From Streptomyces sp. NRRL F-6676 (GTDB taxonomy: Bacteria > Actinomycetota > Actinomycetes > Streptomycetales > Streptomycetaceae): a DNA stretch of 64,000 bases. Where the stretch lies: the NCBI RefSeq assembly GCF_000725625.1, contig NZ_KL647083.1, forward strand, positions 124,001-188,000, given 5' to 3'. Position 1 is the stretch's first letter; each line of letters starts with the position of its first letter. Shown in pieces: positions 16,775 to 24,762 of this stretch. A model generated the notes under the pieces. It ran no database searches. It was not told the origin of the DNA and saw only the letters and a program-made list of their open reading frames with translations. The position numbers were made by a program, and so were the translations under genes.

Positions 16775-18673
16775 ATGGCACAGCGGCGCACTCCGTTCGG
16801 CGCGAGAGCCCGTTACTGGTTCGACAGCACGCTGGCCCGCGGCACCTCCGCCCTCTTCGGCTGGATGGCGCTGTTGTGTCTGGGCGCCGTCGTCCCGGCC
16901 AGTGCGGTGCTGGTGTGGACCGACCCCGACGCGCCGGCGTCCCTGAGGGACCGGCTGGCACAGGTGTGGCACCTCACCGGGGAGACGCTGCGGCTGGGCG
17001 GTGCGACGGGCACACCGCTGCGGGTGCTGATGTCGGTGCTGCTCGCGCTGATCGCCCTGCTGTACGTCTCGACGCTCGTCGGCCTGATCACGACGGCGCT
17101 CACGGAGCGGCTCACCGCGCTGCGGCGGGGCCGGTCCACCGTGCTCGAACAGGGGCACACCGTGGTGCTGGGGTGGTCGGAGCAGGTCTTCACGGTGGTC
17201 GGCGAGCTGGTGGCCGCCAACGCCAACCAGCGGCGTGCGGCGGTGGCCGTGCTGGCCGACCGGGACAAGACCGCGATGGAGGAGGCCCTGGCCACGAAGG
17301 TGGGCCCCCTGGGCCGTACGCGGCTGATCTGCCGCAGCGGTCCCACCACCGACCCGGCCGTGCTCGCCCTGGCCAGTCCCGCCACGGCCGGGGTCGTGCT
17401 GGTCCTGCCCCGTGACGAACCCGACGCCGACGCCGAGGTGGTGAAGACGCTGCTGGCGCTCCGGGCGGCGCCGGCCGGGAAGGGCAACCATCCGCTCGTC
17501 GTCGCCGCCGTCCGGGACGACCGCCACCGCCTGGCCGCCGAGCTCGCCGCCGGGCCGGGCGGCGTCGTCCTGGAGAGCGACACCGTCACCGCCCGGATGA
17601 TCGTCCAGACCGCCCGCCGCTCCGGACTCTCCCTCGTCCACCAGGAGCTGCTCGACTTCGCCGGCGACGAGTTCTACCTGGTCGCCGAAGCCTCCCTGAC
17701 CGGGCGCCCGTTCGGCGAGGCGCTGCTGTCCTATGCGACGTCGAGCGTCGTCGGGGTGATGCGCGGGGACACTCCACTGCTCAGCCCGCCGCCGGGGACG
17801 CCTCTGCTCCCGGACGACCTGCTCATCGTCCTCACCCGGGACGACGACACGGCCCGGCCGGAGGACTGCGCGGAGCTGGCCGAGGAGGGGGCGATGACGG
17901 CCGGTCCCCCGACGCCCGCGCGGCCGGAGCGGATCCTGCTGCTGGGCTGGAACCGCCGGGCGCCGCTCGTCGTCGACCAGTTGCGCCGCCGCAGCCGGCC
18001 CGGATCGGCCGTCGACGTGGTGGCGGACGGCGGTGGAGCGACGGCACGGGAGGTCGGCGGGACCGTCGCGCGCGGCGGCACCGGCGTGGCCCTGACCCTG
18101 CACCACGGGGACATCACCCGTCCCGAGACCCTGCGCCGCCTGGACGTCCACTCCTACGACAGCGTGATCGTGCTCGGCCGGGACCCCGCGCCCGGGCAGC
18201 CCCCGGACGACCCCGACAACCGCACGCTCGTCACCCTCCTGCTCCTGCGGCGGCTGGAGGAGGCCACCGGGCGCCGACTGCCGGTCGTGACCGAGCTGAT
18301 CGACGACCGCAACCGTGCGCTGGCGCCGATCAGCCCCGGAGCCGACGTCATCATCAGCGGCAAGCTCATCGGGTTGCTCATGGCCCAGGTCTCGCAGAAC
18401 CGGCACCTGGCGGCGGTGTTCGAGGAGCTGTTCTCCGCGGACGGCACCGGGGTCCGCCTGCGGCCGGCCGGCGACTACGTGCTGCCGGGGTGCGAGACGT
18501 CCTTCGCCACGGTCGTGGCCGCGGCACGTCGCCGCGGCGAATGCGCCATCGGTTACCGCAGCCACGACGGCTCCTCGTCGGGTCCCGGCTACGGTCTGCG
18601 GATCAACCCGCACAAGGCGGAGCGGCGCCGCTGGTCGGCCGAGGACGAGGTGGTCGTCGTCGGCGAGGACTGA
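16775..18673 (+). CDS. CASTOR/POLLUX-type ion channel with paired RCK-like domains
   Basis: 632 residues from ATG 16775, preceded by GGAGGAAGGGAG. Two N-terminal membrane segments (about residues 25-50 and 85-108) flank a short pore-like loop, then two TrkA-N/RCK-like units follow: HTVVLGWSEQVFTVVGEL near 128 and ERILLLGWNRRAPLVVDQL near 385. This is the layout of plant CASTOR/POLLUX and their bacterial relatives, which form tetrameric cation channels gated by their cytoplasmic ring. Ion choice in bacteria is not settled, K+ or Ca2+ being the likely options. The gene is alone and the next gene lies 195 bp downstream. Confidence 0.85.
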   Translation: MAQRRTPFGARARYWFDSTLARGTSALFGWMALLCLGAVVPASAVLVWTDPDAPASLRDRLAQVWHLTGETLRLGGATGTPLRVLMSVLLALIALLYVSTLVGLITTALTERLTALRRGRSTVLEQGHTVVLGWSEQVFTVVGELVAANANQRRAAVAVLADRDKTAMEEALATKVGPLGRTRLICRSGPTTDPAVLALASPATAGVVLVLPRDEPDADAEVVKTLLALRAAPAGKGNHPLVVAAVRDDRHRLAAELAAGPGGVVLESDTVTARMIVQTARRSGLSLVHQELLDFAGDEFYLVAEASLTGRPFGEALLSYATSSVVGVMRGDTPLLSPPPGTPLLPDDLLIVLTRDDDTARPEDCAELAEEGAMTAGPPTPARPERILLLGWNRRAPLVVDQLRRRSRPGSAVDVVADGGGATAREVGGTVARGGTGVALTLHHGDITRPETLRRLDVHSYDSVIVLGRDPAPGQPPDDPDNRTLVTLLLLRRLEEATGRRLPVVTELIDDRNRALAPISPGADVIISGKLIGLLMAQVSQNRHLAAVFEELFSADGTGVRLRPAGDYVLPGCETSFATVVAAARRRGECAIGYRSHDGSSSGPGYGLRINPHKAERRRWSAEDEVVVVGED

Positions 18674-18868
18674 GGGGGACGCCGACGGGACACGGGGGCA
18701 CGGGGGCACGGGGGCACGGGGCACCGCGACGAGGCAGGGAACCGGGTGGGCGCGCACGACGGCCGGATTCTCCGTCCGGACGCGAGCGAAACAGGCTGTG
18801 GCCGGGGCCCTTTCCGGCACTCGGAAATCGGTGGTGGGTTCGGGCCGCCCCGCACGAACATGGGGTGC

Positions 18869-19429
18869 ATGACCGACCAACCCGCACGATGGACCCGAGC
18901 GACCGTCTACCCCGACATGTGGGCCGACCCGGACGACGACCCCCGCAACAGCGAGGGCCGCTCCCCGGACGGTGAACTCGCCACGCTGGACGACTTCCTG
19001 GCCAACTACCGCATGACGCTGCGGATGAAGTGCGAGGGCCTGGACGCGGAGCAGCTTGCCCGCCGGTCCGCGCCGCCCTCGACGATGTCCCTGCTCGGCC
19101 TGGTCCGGCACCTCGCCGAGGCGGAACGGGACTGGCGCAACTGGATCAGCGAGGGCGACCCGCTGCCCAAGCTGTACGGCGCGCGTGACGCGGACTTCGA
19201 CGGCGCCGTCGCCGCGCCGGGGGAGATCGAGGCGGCGTACGACGCGCTGGCCCGCGAACAGGCCGCGACCGACGCCGCGCTGGCCGCGCACCCGGACCTC
19301 GGCGAGCGCCTGGGCAAGGACGGGATCGCCGTCCGCGAACTCCTGGTCCACAGGATCGAGGAGTACGCCCGCCACTGCGGCCACGCCGACCTGCTGCGCG
19401 AGCGCATCGACGGGCGGGTGGGGCAGTGA
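18869..19429 (+). CDS. DinB-superfamily (DUF664-like) protein
   Basis: 186 residues from ATG 18869. The four-helix DinB pattern is visible: LDDFLANYRMTLRMKCEGLDAEQLARR near residue 45, MSLLGLVRHLAEAERDW near 75 with the first metal-binding His, and [23 protein letters not shown] at the end with the other His residues. Members act as metal-dependent thiol transferases or remain uncharacterised. Its last 63 bases are duplicated at 9370-9432. Confidence 0.85.
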   Translation: MTDQPARWTRATVYPDMWADPDDDPRNSEGRSPDGELATLDDFLANYRMTLRMKCEGLDAEQLARRSAPPSTMSLLGLVRHLAEAERDWRNWISEGDPLPKLYGARDADFDGAVAAPGEIEAAYDALAREQAATDAALAAHPDLGERLGKDGIAVRELLVHRIEEYARHCGHADLLRERIDGRVGQ

Positions 19430-19456
19430 CGAACGCCGCCGGAGCCGGTCGGGACC

Positions 19457-19579
19457 GGACGGGGCGGACGGGGCGGACGGGGCGGACGGGGCGGACGGGG
19501 CGGACGGGGCGGACGGGGCGGAGCGAACAGCGCTGAGCGGACAGCACTGAGCGGACAGCACTGAGCGGACAGCGCTGAG
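19457..19579. repeat. Two adjacent short tandem repeats (9 bp x7 and 14 bp x3.6)
   Basis: GGACGGGGC repeats seven times from 19457 to 19519. A second array with unit AGCACTGAGCGGAC or AGCGCTGAGCGGAC follows at 19529-19579. They lie between the convergent DinB and SRPBCC genes. The G-runs could form quadruplexes, and the copy number is likely to vary among strains. Confidence 0.85.
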
Positions 19580-19628
19580 TGGTCCGGGTCGGTCGGAGCG
19601 GGTCCTCCTTCTCCCGCCCGTGCGTTCT

Positions 19629-20072
19629 TCACACCGAGGCCGTCTCCTCCAGGACCGCCGGCAGCCCCACCGTCAGCATCTTGCGGCGGACGCGGCCCAG
19701 GATCCGGGACATGAGGAGGCCGCCCGCGCCCGTGAAGCCGGTGTGGTCGTAGGTGAAGCGGGTGCCGCCGGCGTGGGGTTCGACGTGGTACGTGACCTCG
19801 GTGGTCTCGCCGCCGCCGTGGTCGGTCCACGAGTAGCGCAGCAGGCGAGGGGCGTCGGCCTCCCGTACGACGCAGTCGACGATGCCGCTCCAGCCGGGCT
19901 TCGGTTTCGCGACGAAGCGGAACTCCGTGCCGACGACAGGGGCGAACCCCTCCGGGCGGGCGCCGGCGCCCGTCGCCGTCCACAGCGGTATGAGGTCGGG
20001 GTCGGTCACCGCCCGCCAGACCTGGGCGGGGGCGTACGGATAGTCGCGGACGATATGGATGGTGCTGCTCAT
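19629..20072 (-). CDS. SRPBCC (START-like/AHSA1) family protein
   Basis: 147 residues from ATG 20072. The helix-grip fold pattern is clear: IVRDYPYAPAQVWRAVTDPDLIPLW at the N-terminus, GTEFRFVAKPKPGW in the middle and TRFTYDHTGFTG before the C-terminal helix. These proteins bind hydrophobic ligands and a few are hydrolases or cyclases; no substrate can be assigned. It is divergent from the TetR gene across a 100-bp region with a perfect operator-like palindrome, so it is probably the target that TetR controls. Confidence 0.85.
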   Translation of the reverse strand: MSSTIHIVRDYPYAPAQVWRAVTDPDLIPLWTATGAGARPEGFAPVVGTEFRFVAKPKPGWSGIVDCVVREADAPRLLRYSWTDHGGGETTEVTYHVEPHAGGTRFTYDHTGFTGAGGLLMSRILGRVRRKMLTVGLPAVLEETASV

Positions 20073-20126
20073 GGCGCTCCCCTGGGCTGTGACCGCTACC
20101 GATCTCAATCTCTATAGTCGCTGGAA

Positions 20127-20145
20127 AATTACAGTAGCAGTAATT
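20127..20145. promoter_or_regulatory. Palindrome AATTAC-N7-GTAATT, candidate TetR operator
   Basis: AATTAC (20127-20132) and GTAATT (20140-20145) are exact inverse complements around a 7-bp centre, in an AT-rich patch between the divergent SRPBCC and TetR starts. Length and position are typical of TetR autoregulatory operators controlling both genes. Confidence 0.65.
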
Positions 20146-20172
20146 ATCCCGTCGCCGTACTACTCTGGCGGC

Positions 20173-20970
20173 ATGAGCACGGTGGACTGGACCGCATGGC
20201 GCCCGCAGCCGGAGCCCGGGGCCGAGGGGTTGCGGGAGCGGAAGAAGCGGCTGCTGCGGCAGCGGCTCTCCGACACCGCGACCGAGATGTTCCTCGAACG
20301 CGGCTTCGACGCCGTCCGTGTGTCGGAGATCGCCCACGCCTGCGACGTCTCCGAGAAGACGGTCTTCAACCACTTCCCGACCAAGGAGTCGCTGATCCTG
20401 GACCGGGGCGAAGCCACGGCGGCCGCGCTGCGCACCGGCCTGGCCGATCCGGACCGCTCCCCGGTCGAGGCCGCGCTGGGGATGCTCTCCGACGAACTGC
20501 GCGCCCTGACCTCCTGGCTCGCCGCGCAGGACGATCCGCGTGACGCCGCCGCCCGGATCAGACGGTTCGGCGCGCTGATCAGGTCCACGCCCTCACTGCG
20601 GGCCTACCACCAGGACATGACCGACCGGCTCGTCGCCGTCGCCGCCGAGGCACTGGCCGAGCGCGGCGACGGCGGTTCCCCGGGCGACCCCGAACCGCAC
20701 ATCGCGGCGATCGCCCTGCTCGGGCTGTGGTCCGTGCAGTTCCGCAGCCTGGCGAGGCATCTGGCCGACGACACCCGCACCCCCGGCCGGCTCCACGACG
20801 CGGTCACCGCCGACGTCCGCCGCGCGGCCGGCCTCCTCGACACCGGCCTCGCCGCCCTGGCCTCCCCTGCCGGAAACGGCCGTACGCCCGACGGCGCCCA
20901 GGGCCGCGCCCCCGCGCACGCCCCCGCACACACACCCGTACGCCCCACCGTCGAAAACATGCCAAGATGA
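20173..20970 (+). CDS. TetR-family transcriptional regulator
   Basis: 265 residues from ATG 20173. The HTH lies at residues 25-72: RQRLSDTATEMFLERGFDAVRVSEIAHACDVSEKTVFNHFPTKESL in outline. The C-terminal ligand domain is typical of TetR (LIRSTPSLRAYHQDMTDRLV), ending in a Pro/Ala-rich tail of about 30 residues. It is divergent from the SRPBCC gene and likely represses both itself and that gene through the palindrome at 20127-20145. A truncated copy of its 3' half lies at 13381-13577. Confidence 0.9.
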   Translation: MSTVDWTAWRPQPEPGAEGLRERKKRLLRQRLSDTATEMFLERGFDAVRVSEIAHACDVSEKTVFNHFPTKESLILDRGEATAAALRTGLADPDRSPVEAALGMLSDELRALTSWLAAQDDPRDAAARIRRFGALIRSTPSLRAYHQDMTDRLVAVAAEALAERGDGGSPGDPEPHIAAIALLGLWSVQFRSLARHLADDTRTPGRLHDAVTADVRRAAGLLDTGLAALASPAGNGRTPDGAQGRAPAHAPAHTPVRPTVENMPR

Positions 20971-21038
20971 TGTTCTGACAGTCACTCACCGCCCTTCGTA
21001 CGGCGGTGGGATGCGAGTCCAGGACGGAGCCAGCCTGC

Positions 21039-21896
21039 ATGACCTCCCCGACCTCCCCCAGCACCGACGGCACCTCCGGCAGCGGCGGCGGTGCCGGTGA
21101 CGCCGGCGGCGCCTCGTACCGGATCGACACGAGCAAGCCGCACCCCGCACGGATGTACGACTACTTCCTGGGCGGCAAGGACAACTACGAGGTCGACCAG
21201 GAGGCCGCCGAGCAGTTCATGAAGGTGGCGCCGGAGGTGCGGGACGGGGTCCGCGCCAACCGGTACTTCATGCACCGCGCCGTCCGGCACGTTGTCGCCG
21301 AGGGCGGGGTGCGGCAGATCCTCGACATCGGCACCGGGCTGCCCACCGCGCCCAACGTGCACCAGATCGCGCGGGCCGTCGCGCCCGGGACCCGGGTCGC
21401 CTACGTCGACAACGACCCGATCGTCAGCGCGCACTCCCGGGCCCTCATGGACCAGGACGACACCTCCGTCGTCCTCGCCGACCTGCGCGATCCGCGCGGC
21501 GTCCTCGACCACCCCGAGGTCCGCCGGGTCATCGACTTCGACCAGCCGGTGGCGTTGCTGCTGGTGGCCATCGTGCACTTCCTGTCCGAGGCGCGGGACC
21601 CCGACGGCATCCTCGCCACCCTGCGCGACGCGCTGCCGACCGGCTCCTACCTCGTGCTGTCGCACGCCACGGGCGACCTGCACGAGGACCACCGCGAGGA
21701 CGCCGCGGCCATCTACAAGAGGGCCACCGCGAGCATGAACCTCCGCCCGCACGCCCGCATCCTGGACTTCTTCGGCGACTTCACGCTGCTGGAGCCCGGC
21801 CTCGTCACGGTTCCGGAGTGGCGTCCCGACGAGCCGGCGGAGGCGGGCGCGCCGCCCATCGGCATCTACGGCGGCGTCGCCCGCAAGGACGGCTGA
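21039..21896 (+). CDS. DUF574-family SAM-dependent methyltransferase (second copy)
   Basis: 285 residues from ATG 21039; the frame opens at 21006 without a better start. After a Gly/Ser-rich N-terminal stretch come RIDTSKPHPARMYDYFLGGKD, the family signature, and ILDIGTGLPTAPNVHQIA as SAM motif I. It is clearly related to the 7022-7843 protein in YDYxLGGKDNY and VDxDP motifs but diverges elsewhere. It lies 68 bp after TetR on the same strand and is followed by a strong terminator, so it may be read with TetR. Confidence 0.87.
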   Translation: MTSPTSPSTDGTSGSGGGAGDAGGASYRIDTSKPHPARMYDYFLGGKDNYEVDQEAAEQFMKVAPEVRDGVRANRYFMHRAVRHVVAEGGVRQILDIGTGLPTAPNVHQIARAVAPGTRVAYVDNDPIVSAHSRALMDQDDTSVVLADLRDPRGVLDHPEVRRVIDFDQPVALLLVAIVHFLSEARDPDGILATLRDALPTGSYLVLSHATGDLHEDHREDAAAIYKRATASMNLRPHARILDFFGDFTLLEPGLVTVPEWRPDEPAEAGAPPIGIYGGVARKDG

Positions 21897-21937
21897 CCCG
21901 GCCCCGTGAGGGGCGCGGTGCCGGAGCCGAAGACGGA

Positions 21938-21975
21938 CCCTCCGCCACGACCCGTCAGGTGGTCGTGGCGGAGGG
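21938..21975. terminator. Bidirectional terminator hairpin
   Basis: A perfect 15-bp stem, CCCTCCGCCACGACC at 21938-21952 with its complement at 21961-21975, encloses an 8-base loop. It lies between the convergent DUF574 gene (ends 21896) and the protease gene (ends 21991). Confidence 0.85.
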
Positions 21976-21990
21976 CAACTCACTGCGTCG

Positions 21991-23184
21991 TCACGCCGTG
22001 TGCAGCGTCAGTCCGTAGCGGTTGAGCACCTCGTTGATCGGCTGGAACCACGTCTCGCCGCCCGAGGTGCAGTTGCCCCAGCCGCCCGACGTCGTGCCCT
22101 GCGCCTGGTCGCCGCTGATGAACGAGCCGCCGGAGTCGCCGGGTTCGGCGCACACGTTGGTCTTGGTCATCTGGTGCACCGCGCCCTCGGCGTAGTTGAC
22201 GGTCTCGTTCTTCGCGAGGACCGTCCCGCAGTGCCAGTGGGAGGTCGAGCCGGAGCGGCATATCGACGCCCCGACCGGCGCCTCGCCCGAGCCCCGCACC
22301 AGCTGGTCGGAGACGGTGCCCCAGCCGAGGACGACCGGCACGGTCCACCAGCCGCTCCCGACGTTGACCCACGCGTAGTCGTTGTCGGGGAACGAGGAGC
22401 CCTGGAAGTTGCCGATGTAGGTGTGGTCCCAGCCGCTGACGCTCATGCCGGGCGTGCCGCAGTGGCCGGCGGTGATGAAGCCGCCGTACACCGAGAAGCC
22501 GATGGAACAGCGGACGTTGCCCGTGTAGTACGGGTCGCCGCCGACGGTTCCGGCGGCGAGCGTACGCGGCTGCTGGTTCGTCTCCTGGACGGTCACCGGA
22601 CCGGCCTTGCGGGCGCGGGCCACGAACGCCTCGACATCGTTGTCGCTCTTCTGGGAGTCGACGACGGTGACGGTGACGGTGCTGGACTTCGGGTCGACGT
22701 GCCAGCCGGCGACGCCGTCGGGCGCGTCCATCGCGTTGAGCTTGGTCATGGTCGAGTCGAGTGTGCGTTCGGTGTGTGCGACACGGGTGACGGCCGCGCC
22801 GGTGGCCTCGACGGCGGCGCGGTGCGTGTCGCCCGCCAGGCCGACCACGAGCGTGCCGCGCTTGACATCGAACCACGAGCCGCCGTACGTGGCGCCGGCC
22901 GCCTTGCGGGCGGCCTTCTCGACGGTGCGGGCCGTGGTTTCGGCGGCGAGGCGGTCGGTGGCCTGGGACTTCGTCAGGTGCAGGTCGCGCTGGAGGGCGT
23001 CGATCAGGGCGGGGGAGGCTGCGGCCCTGCTCTTGGTGGGGGTGCTCTGGGGGGTGGCGTCGGGGGTGGCCGCGGAGGCCTGGCCGAGGCCTGCGGCGGC
23101 GGTGACGAGGAGGAGGGCGGCGGAGAGGGTGGTGGCGCGGAGGGTGGTGGCACGGGGAGTCGTGGTGGTTTTGCTGCGTCTCAT
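21991..23184 (-). CDS. Secreted S1-family (streptogrisin/alpha-lytic type) serine protease with propeptide
   Basis: 397 residues from ATG 23184. A signal peptide (basic start, hydrophobic core LSAALLLVTAAAGLG, cleavage near QASA-AT) is followed by a propeptide of about 165 residues with the alpha-lytic pro-domain pattern (LVVGLAGDTHRAAVEATGA). The mature protease contains the triad: His in GGFITAGHCG, Asp in NDYAWV and Ser in AEPGDSGGSF. Four Cys residues could form the usual disulfides. Such enzymes are made as self-processing zymogens. No regulator gene is adjacent, but a perfect LacI-type palindrome lies upstream. Confidence 0.92.
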   Translation of the reverse strand: MRRSKTTTTPRATTLRATTLSAALLLVTAAAGLGQASAATPDATPQSTPTKSRAAASPALIDALQRDLHLTKSQATDRLAAETTARTVEKAARKAAGATYGGSWFDVKRGTLVVGLAGDTHRAAVEATGAAVTRVAHTERTLDSTMTKLNAMDAPDGVAGWHVDPKSSTVTVTVVDSQKSDNDVEAFVARARKAGPVTVQETNQQPRTLAAGTVGGDPYYTGNVRCSIGFSVYGGFITAGHCGTPGMSVSGWDHTYIGNFQGSSFPDNDYAWVNVGSGWWTVPVVLGWGTVSDQLVRGSGEAPVGASICRSGSTSHWHCGTVLAKNETVNYAEGAVHQMTKTNVCAEPGDSGGSFISGDQAQGTTSGGWGNCTSGGETWFQPINEVLNRYGLTLHTA

Positions 23185-23249
23185 GGGGGTGCCTTTCGTC
23201 GTCCGGTGCTCTGTGGGGGGATGGAGCGAGGTGGGGCGGACGGGCGAAC

Positions 23250-23263
23250 TGAGAGCGCTCTCA
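23250..23263. promoter_or_regulatory. Perfect palindrome TGAGAGCGCTCTCA upstream of the protease
   Basis: The 14-bp sequence is its own complement and differs from the CebR box TGGGAGCGCTCCCA by one symmetric base change. It lies 66 bp before the protease start, where it could regulate this promoter. LacI-family repressors recognise this kind of site. Confidence 0.65.
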
Positions 23264-23479
23264 GGGTGGTTCTCGTGGAGAGGGTAACGGGGAAGGCAAG
23301 TCAGGTCCATGCCAAGCGAGGTGATTGGTACGGTCCATTTGTGCCGAGGCACTCTTTCGGGGAGGGGCTCCGCCCCTTGGACCCCCGGAGAGCTCGGGTG
23401 GGTGGGGTTGAGTGGGGAGCGCGGGTGGGTGGGGGGTTGCCCACGCACCCGCACAAGACGACGAACCGCCACCACCCCC

Positions 23480-23510
23480 CAGGGGCGCGGGGAACTGCGC
23501 GACCAACCAC
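23480..23510. repeat. Dispersed intergenic repeat element (GGGGCGCGGGGAACTGCGCG type)
   Basis: The motif appears in the 449-bp gap between the protease and AsnC genes. Related copies are at 44411-44436, 44651-44680, 47611-47650, 61955-61980, 62041-62062 and 62121-62160. Copies occur in both orientations and only near gene ends. The remaining sequence of this gap (23264-23633) holds no gene that I can support. Confidence 0.75.
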
Positions 23511-23633
23511 CACGCCCCCGCACCAGACCACGAACCGCCACCACCCGCGTCCCGAACCCTTCGCCCCGGCTCCCGTTCCCGTGGCGGAGCCGTGTGGACG
23601 ACACGGCACCGCGTTCCCCGGGCGGCGGCCTTG

Positions 23634-24668
23634 TCAGTACGTGGCCAGTGCGCGCGGGGGGATGATCCTGCCCGTGGCGCGGCCGGTGGCGTCCAGGAGC
23701 CAGCCCATTCTCTTGGGGGTGCGCAGGTTGATCGCGTTGTCGCGGAGGCGGAGCCAGGGCAGGTGGTGGCCCAGGGTCCGTTCGATGCGGAGCATGTCGT
23801 GCGGGGAGCGGGTCCAGAACGTCATGGCGAGGTTGGCGTCGCCGGTGGTGGACAGGCACATCCGCAGTTCCGGCATGGTGGCGAGCGCGCGGACGGTCCT
23901 GCGGTGGTCGGCGGGTTCCACGTGGGCGGTCCAGGTGCTGCTGACGGTCCAACTGGAGACCTCGGCGGCGAGTTCGCAGCGGAAGGAGAGCAGGTCCGAC
24001 GCGAGCAGCCGGGCGAGCTGCCGGCGCACGGTGGCCGGATTGCGTCCGGTCGAGCGTGCCAGGTCCGCCGCGGTGGCGCGTCCGTCGGCGGCGAGTGCCT
24101 CGATGAGGGGCCACGCGTGTCGCGGCGGTGGCGGCGGGACCGCCGCCGTGTCGCGGCGGGCGGCCGCTTCGAAGGCCGCTTCCTCGGCGGGACCGAGGGC
24201 GTCCAGACGCCAGTGACTGCCGTGGCGGTGGACCGCCGTGGCGACATGGGTGCGCTGCCGGGCCACTCCGGGCAGGGTCTCGAGGTCGTCGAGGACGAAC
24301 GCGGTGAGCGCGGCGAGGTTCTCGGTGATGACGGTCAGGAGCAGGTCCCGGCCACGCGTCGACTCCTCGACGGTGACCGCGCGCGGGTCCGCGCAGACGG
24401 CGTCCACGACCGCCCGCCGGGCACCGGGCAGGCAGTCCACCTCGACCAGGGCGAGCGTGACACGCCGGTAGCTGCCGCCCGGGTGGGCGGTGATCCAGGC
24501 GAGGCCGTGTCTGCGCAGCCTGGCCCATCGGGCGGCTTCGCCGGCCGCGGTCGTCCCCAGGATGCGCGCCGCTTCGGCCCATGGGATCCGGGGGGCGATC
24601 TGGAGACCGTGCAGCAACCTCAGGTCCCTCTCGTCGAGCTCCGCCTGCTCCGCATGCACGGAAATCAC
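23634..24668 (-). CDS. Lrp/AsnC-family transcriptional regulator, double-HTH type
   Basis: About 344 residues if GTG 24668 is the start; GTG 24659 and a frame extension to 24713 are alternatives because no ribosome site is decisive. It has two AsnC units in one chain: an HTH at residues 10-55 (LDERDLRLLHGLQIAPRIPWAEAARIL) with an RAM-like segment, then a second HTH near 185-225 (WPLIEALAADGRATAADLARSTGRNPATVRRQL) and a second effector segment (MRMCLSTTGDANLAMTF-like). It is divergent from the M20 amidohydrolase gene and likely senses an amino acid or acyl amino acid. Confidence 0.8.
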   Translation of the reverse strand: MISVHAEQAELDERDLRLLHGLQIAPRIPWAEAARILGTTAAGEAARWARLRRHGLAWITAHPGGSYRRVTLALVEVDCLPGARRAVVDAVCADPRAVTVEESTRGRDLLLTVITENLAALTAFVLDDLETLPGVARQRTHVATAVHRHGSHWRLDALGPAEEAAFEAAARRDTAAVPPPPPRHAWPLIEALAADGRATAADLARSTGRNPATVRRQLARLLASDLLSFRCELAAEVSSWTVSSTWTAHVEPADHRRTVRALATMPELRMCLSTTGDANLAMTFWTRSPHDMLRIERTLGHHLPWLRLRDNAINLRTPKRMGWLLDATGRATGRIIPPRALATY

Positions 24669-24762
24669 GGATCCAGTCTTCCAGATGCGCGAATCCACCG
24701 GAATCCCCCTCACGAGTCAGCGGCATCGCATACTCGCTCTCCCCGGATGCACGGAGGACGGA

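Noticed and set aside
19457..19579. Possible CRISPR array
   Set aside because: The units are 9 and 14 bp with no spacers, so they are simple tandem repeats.
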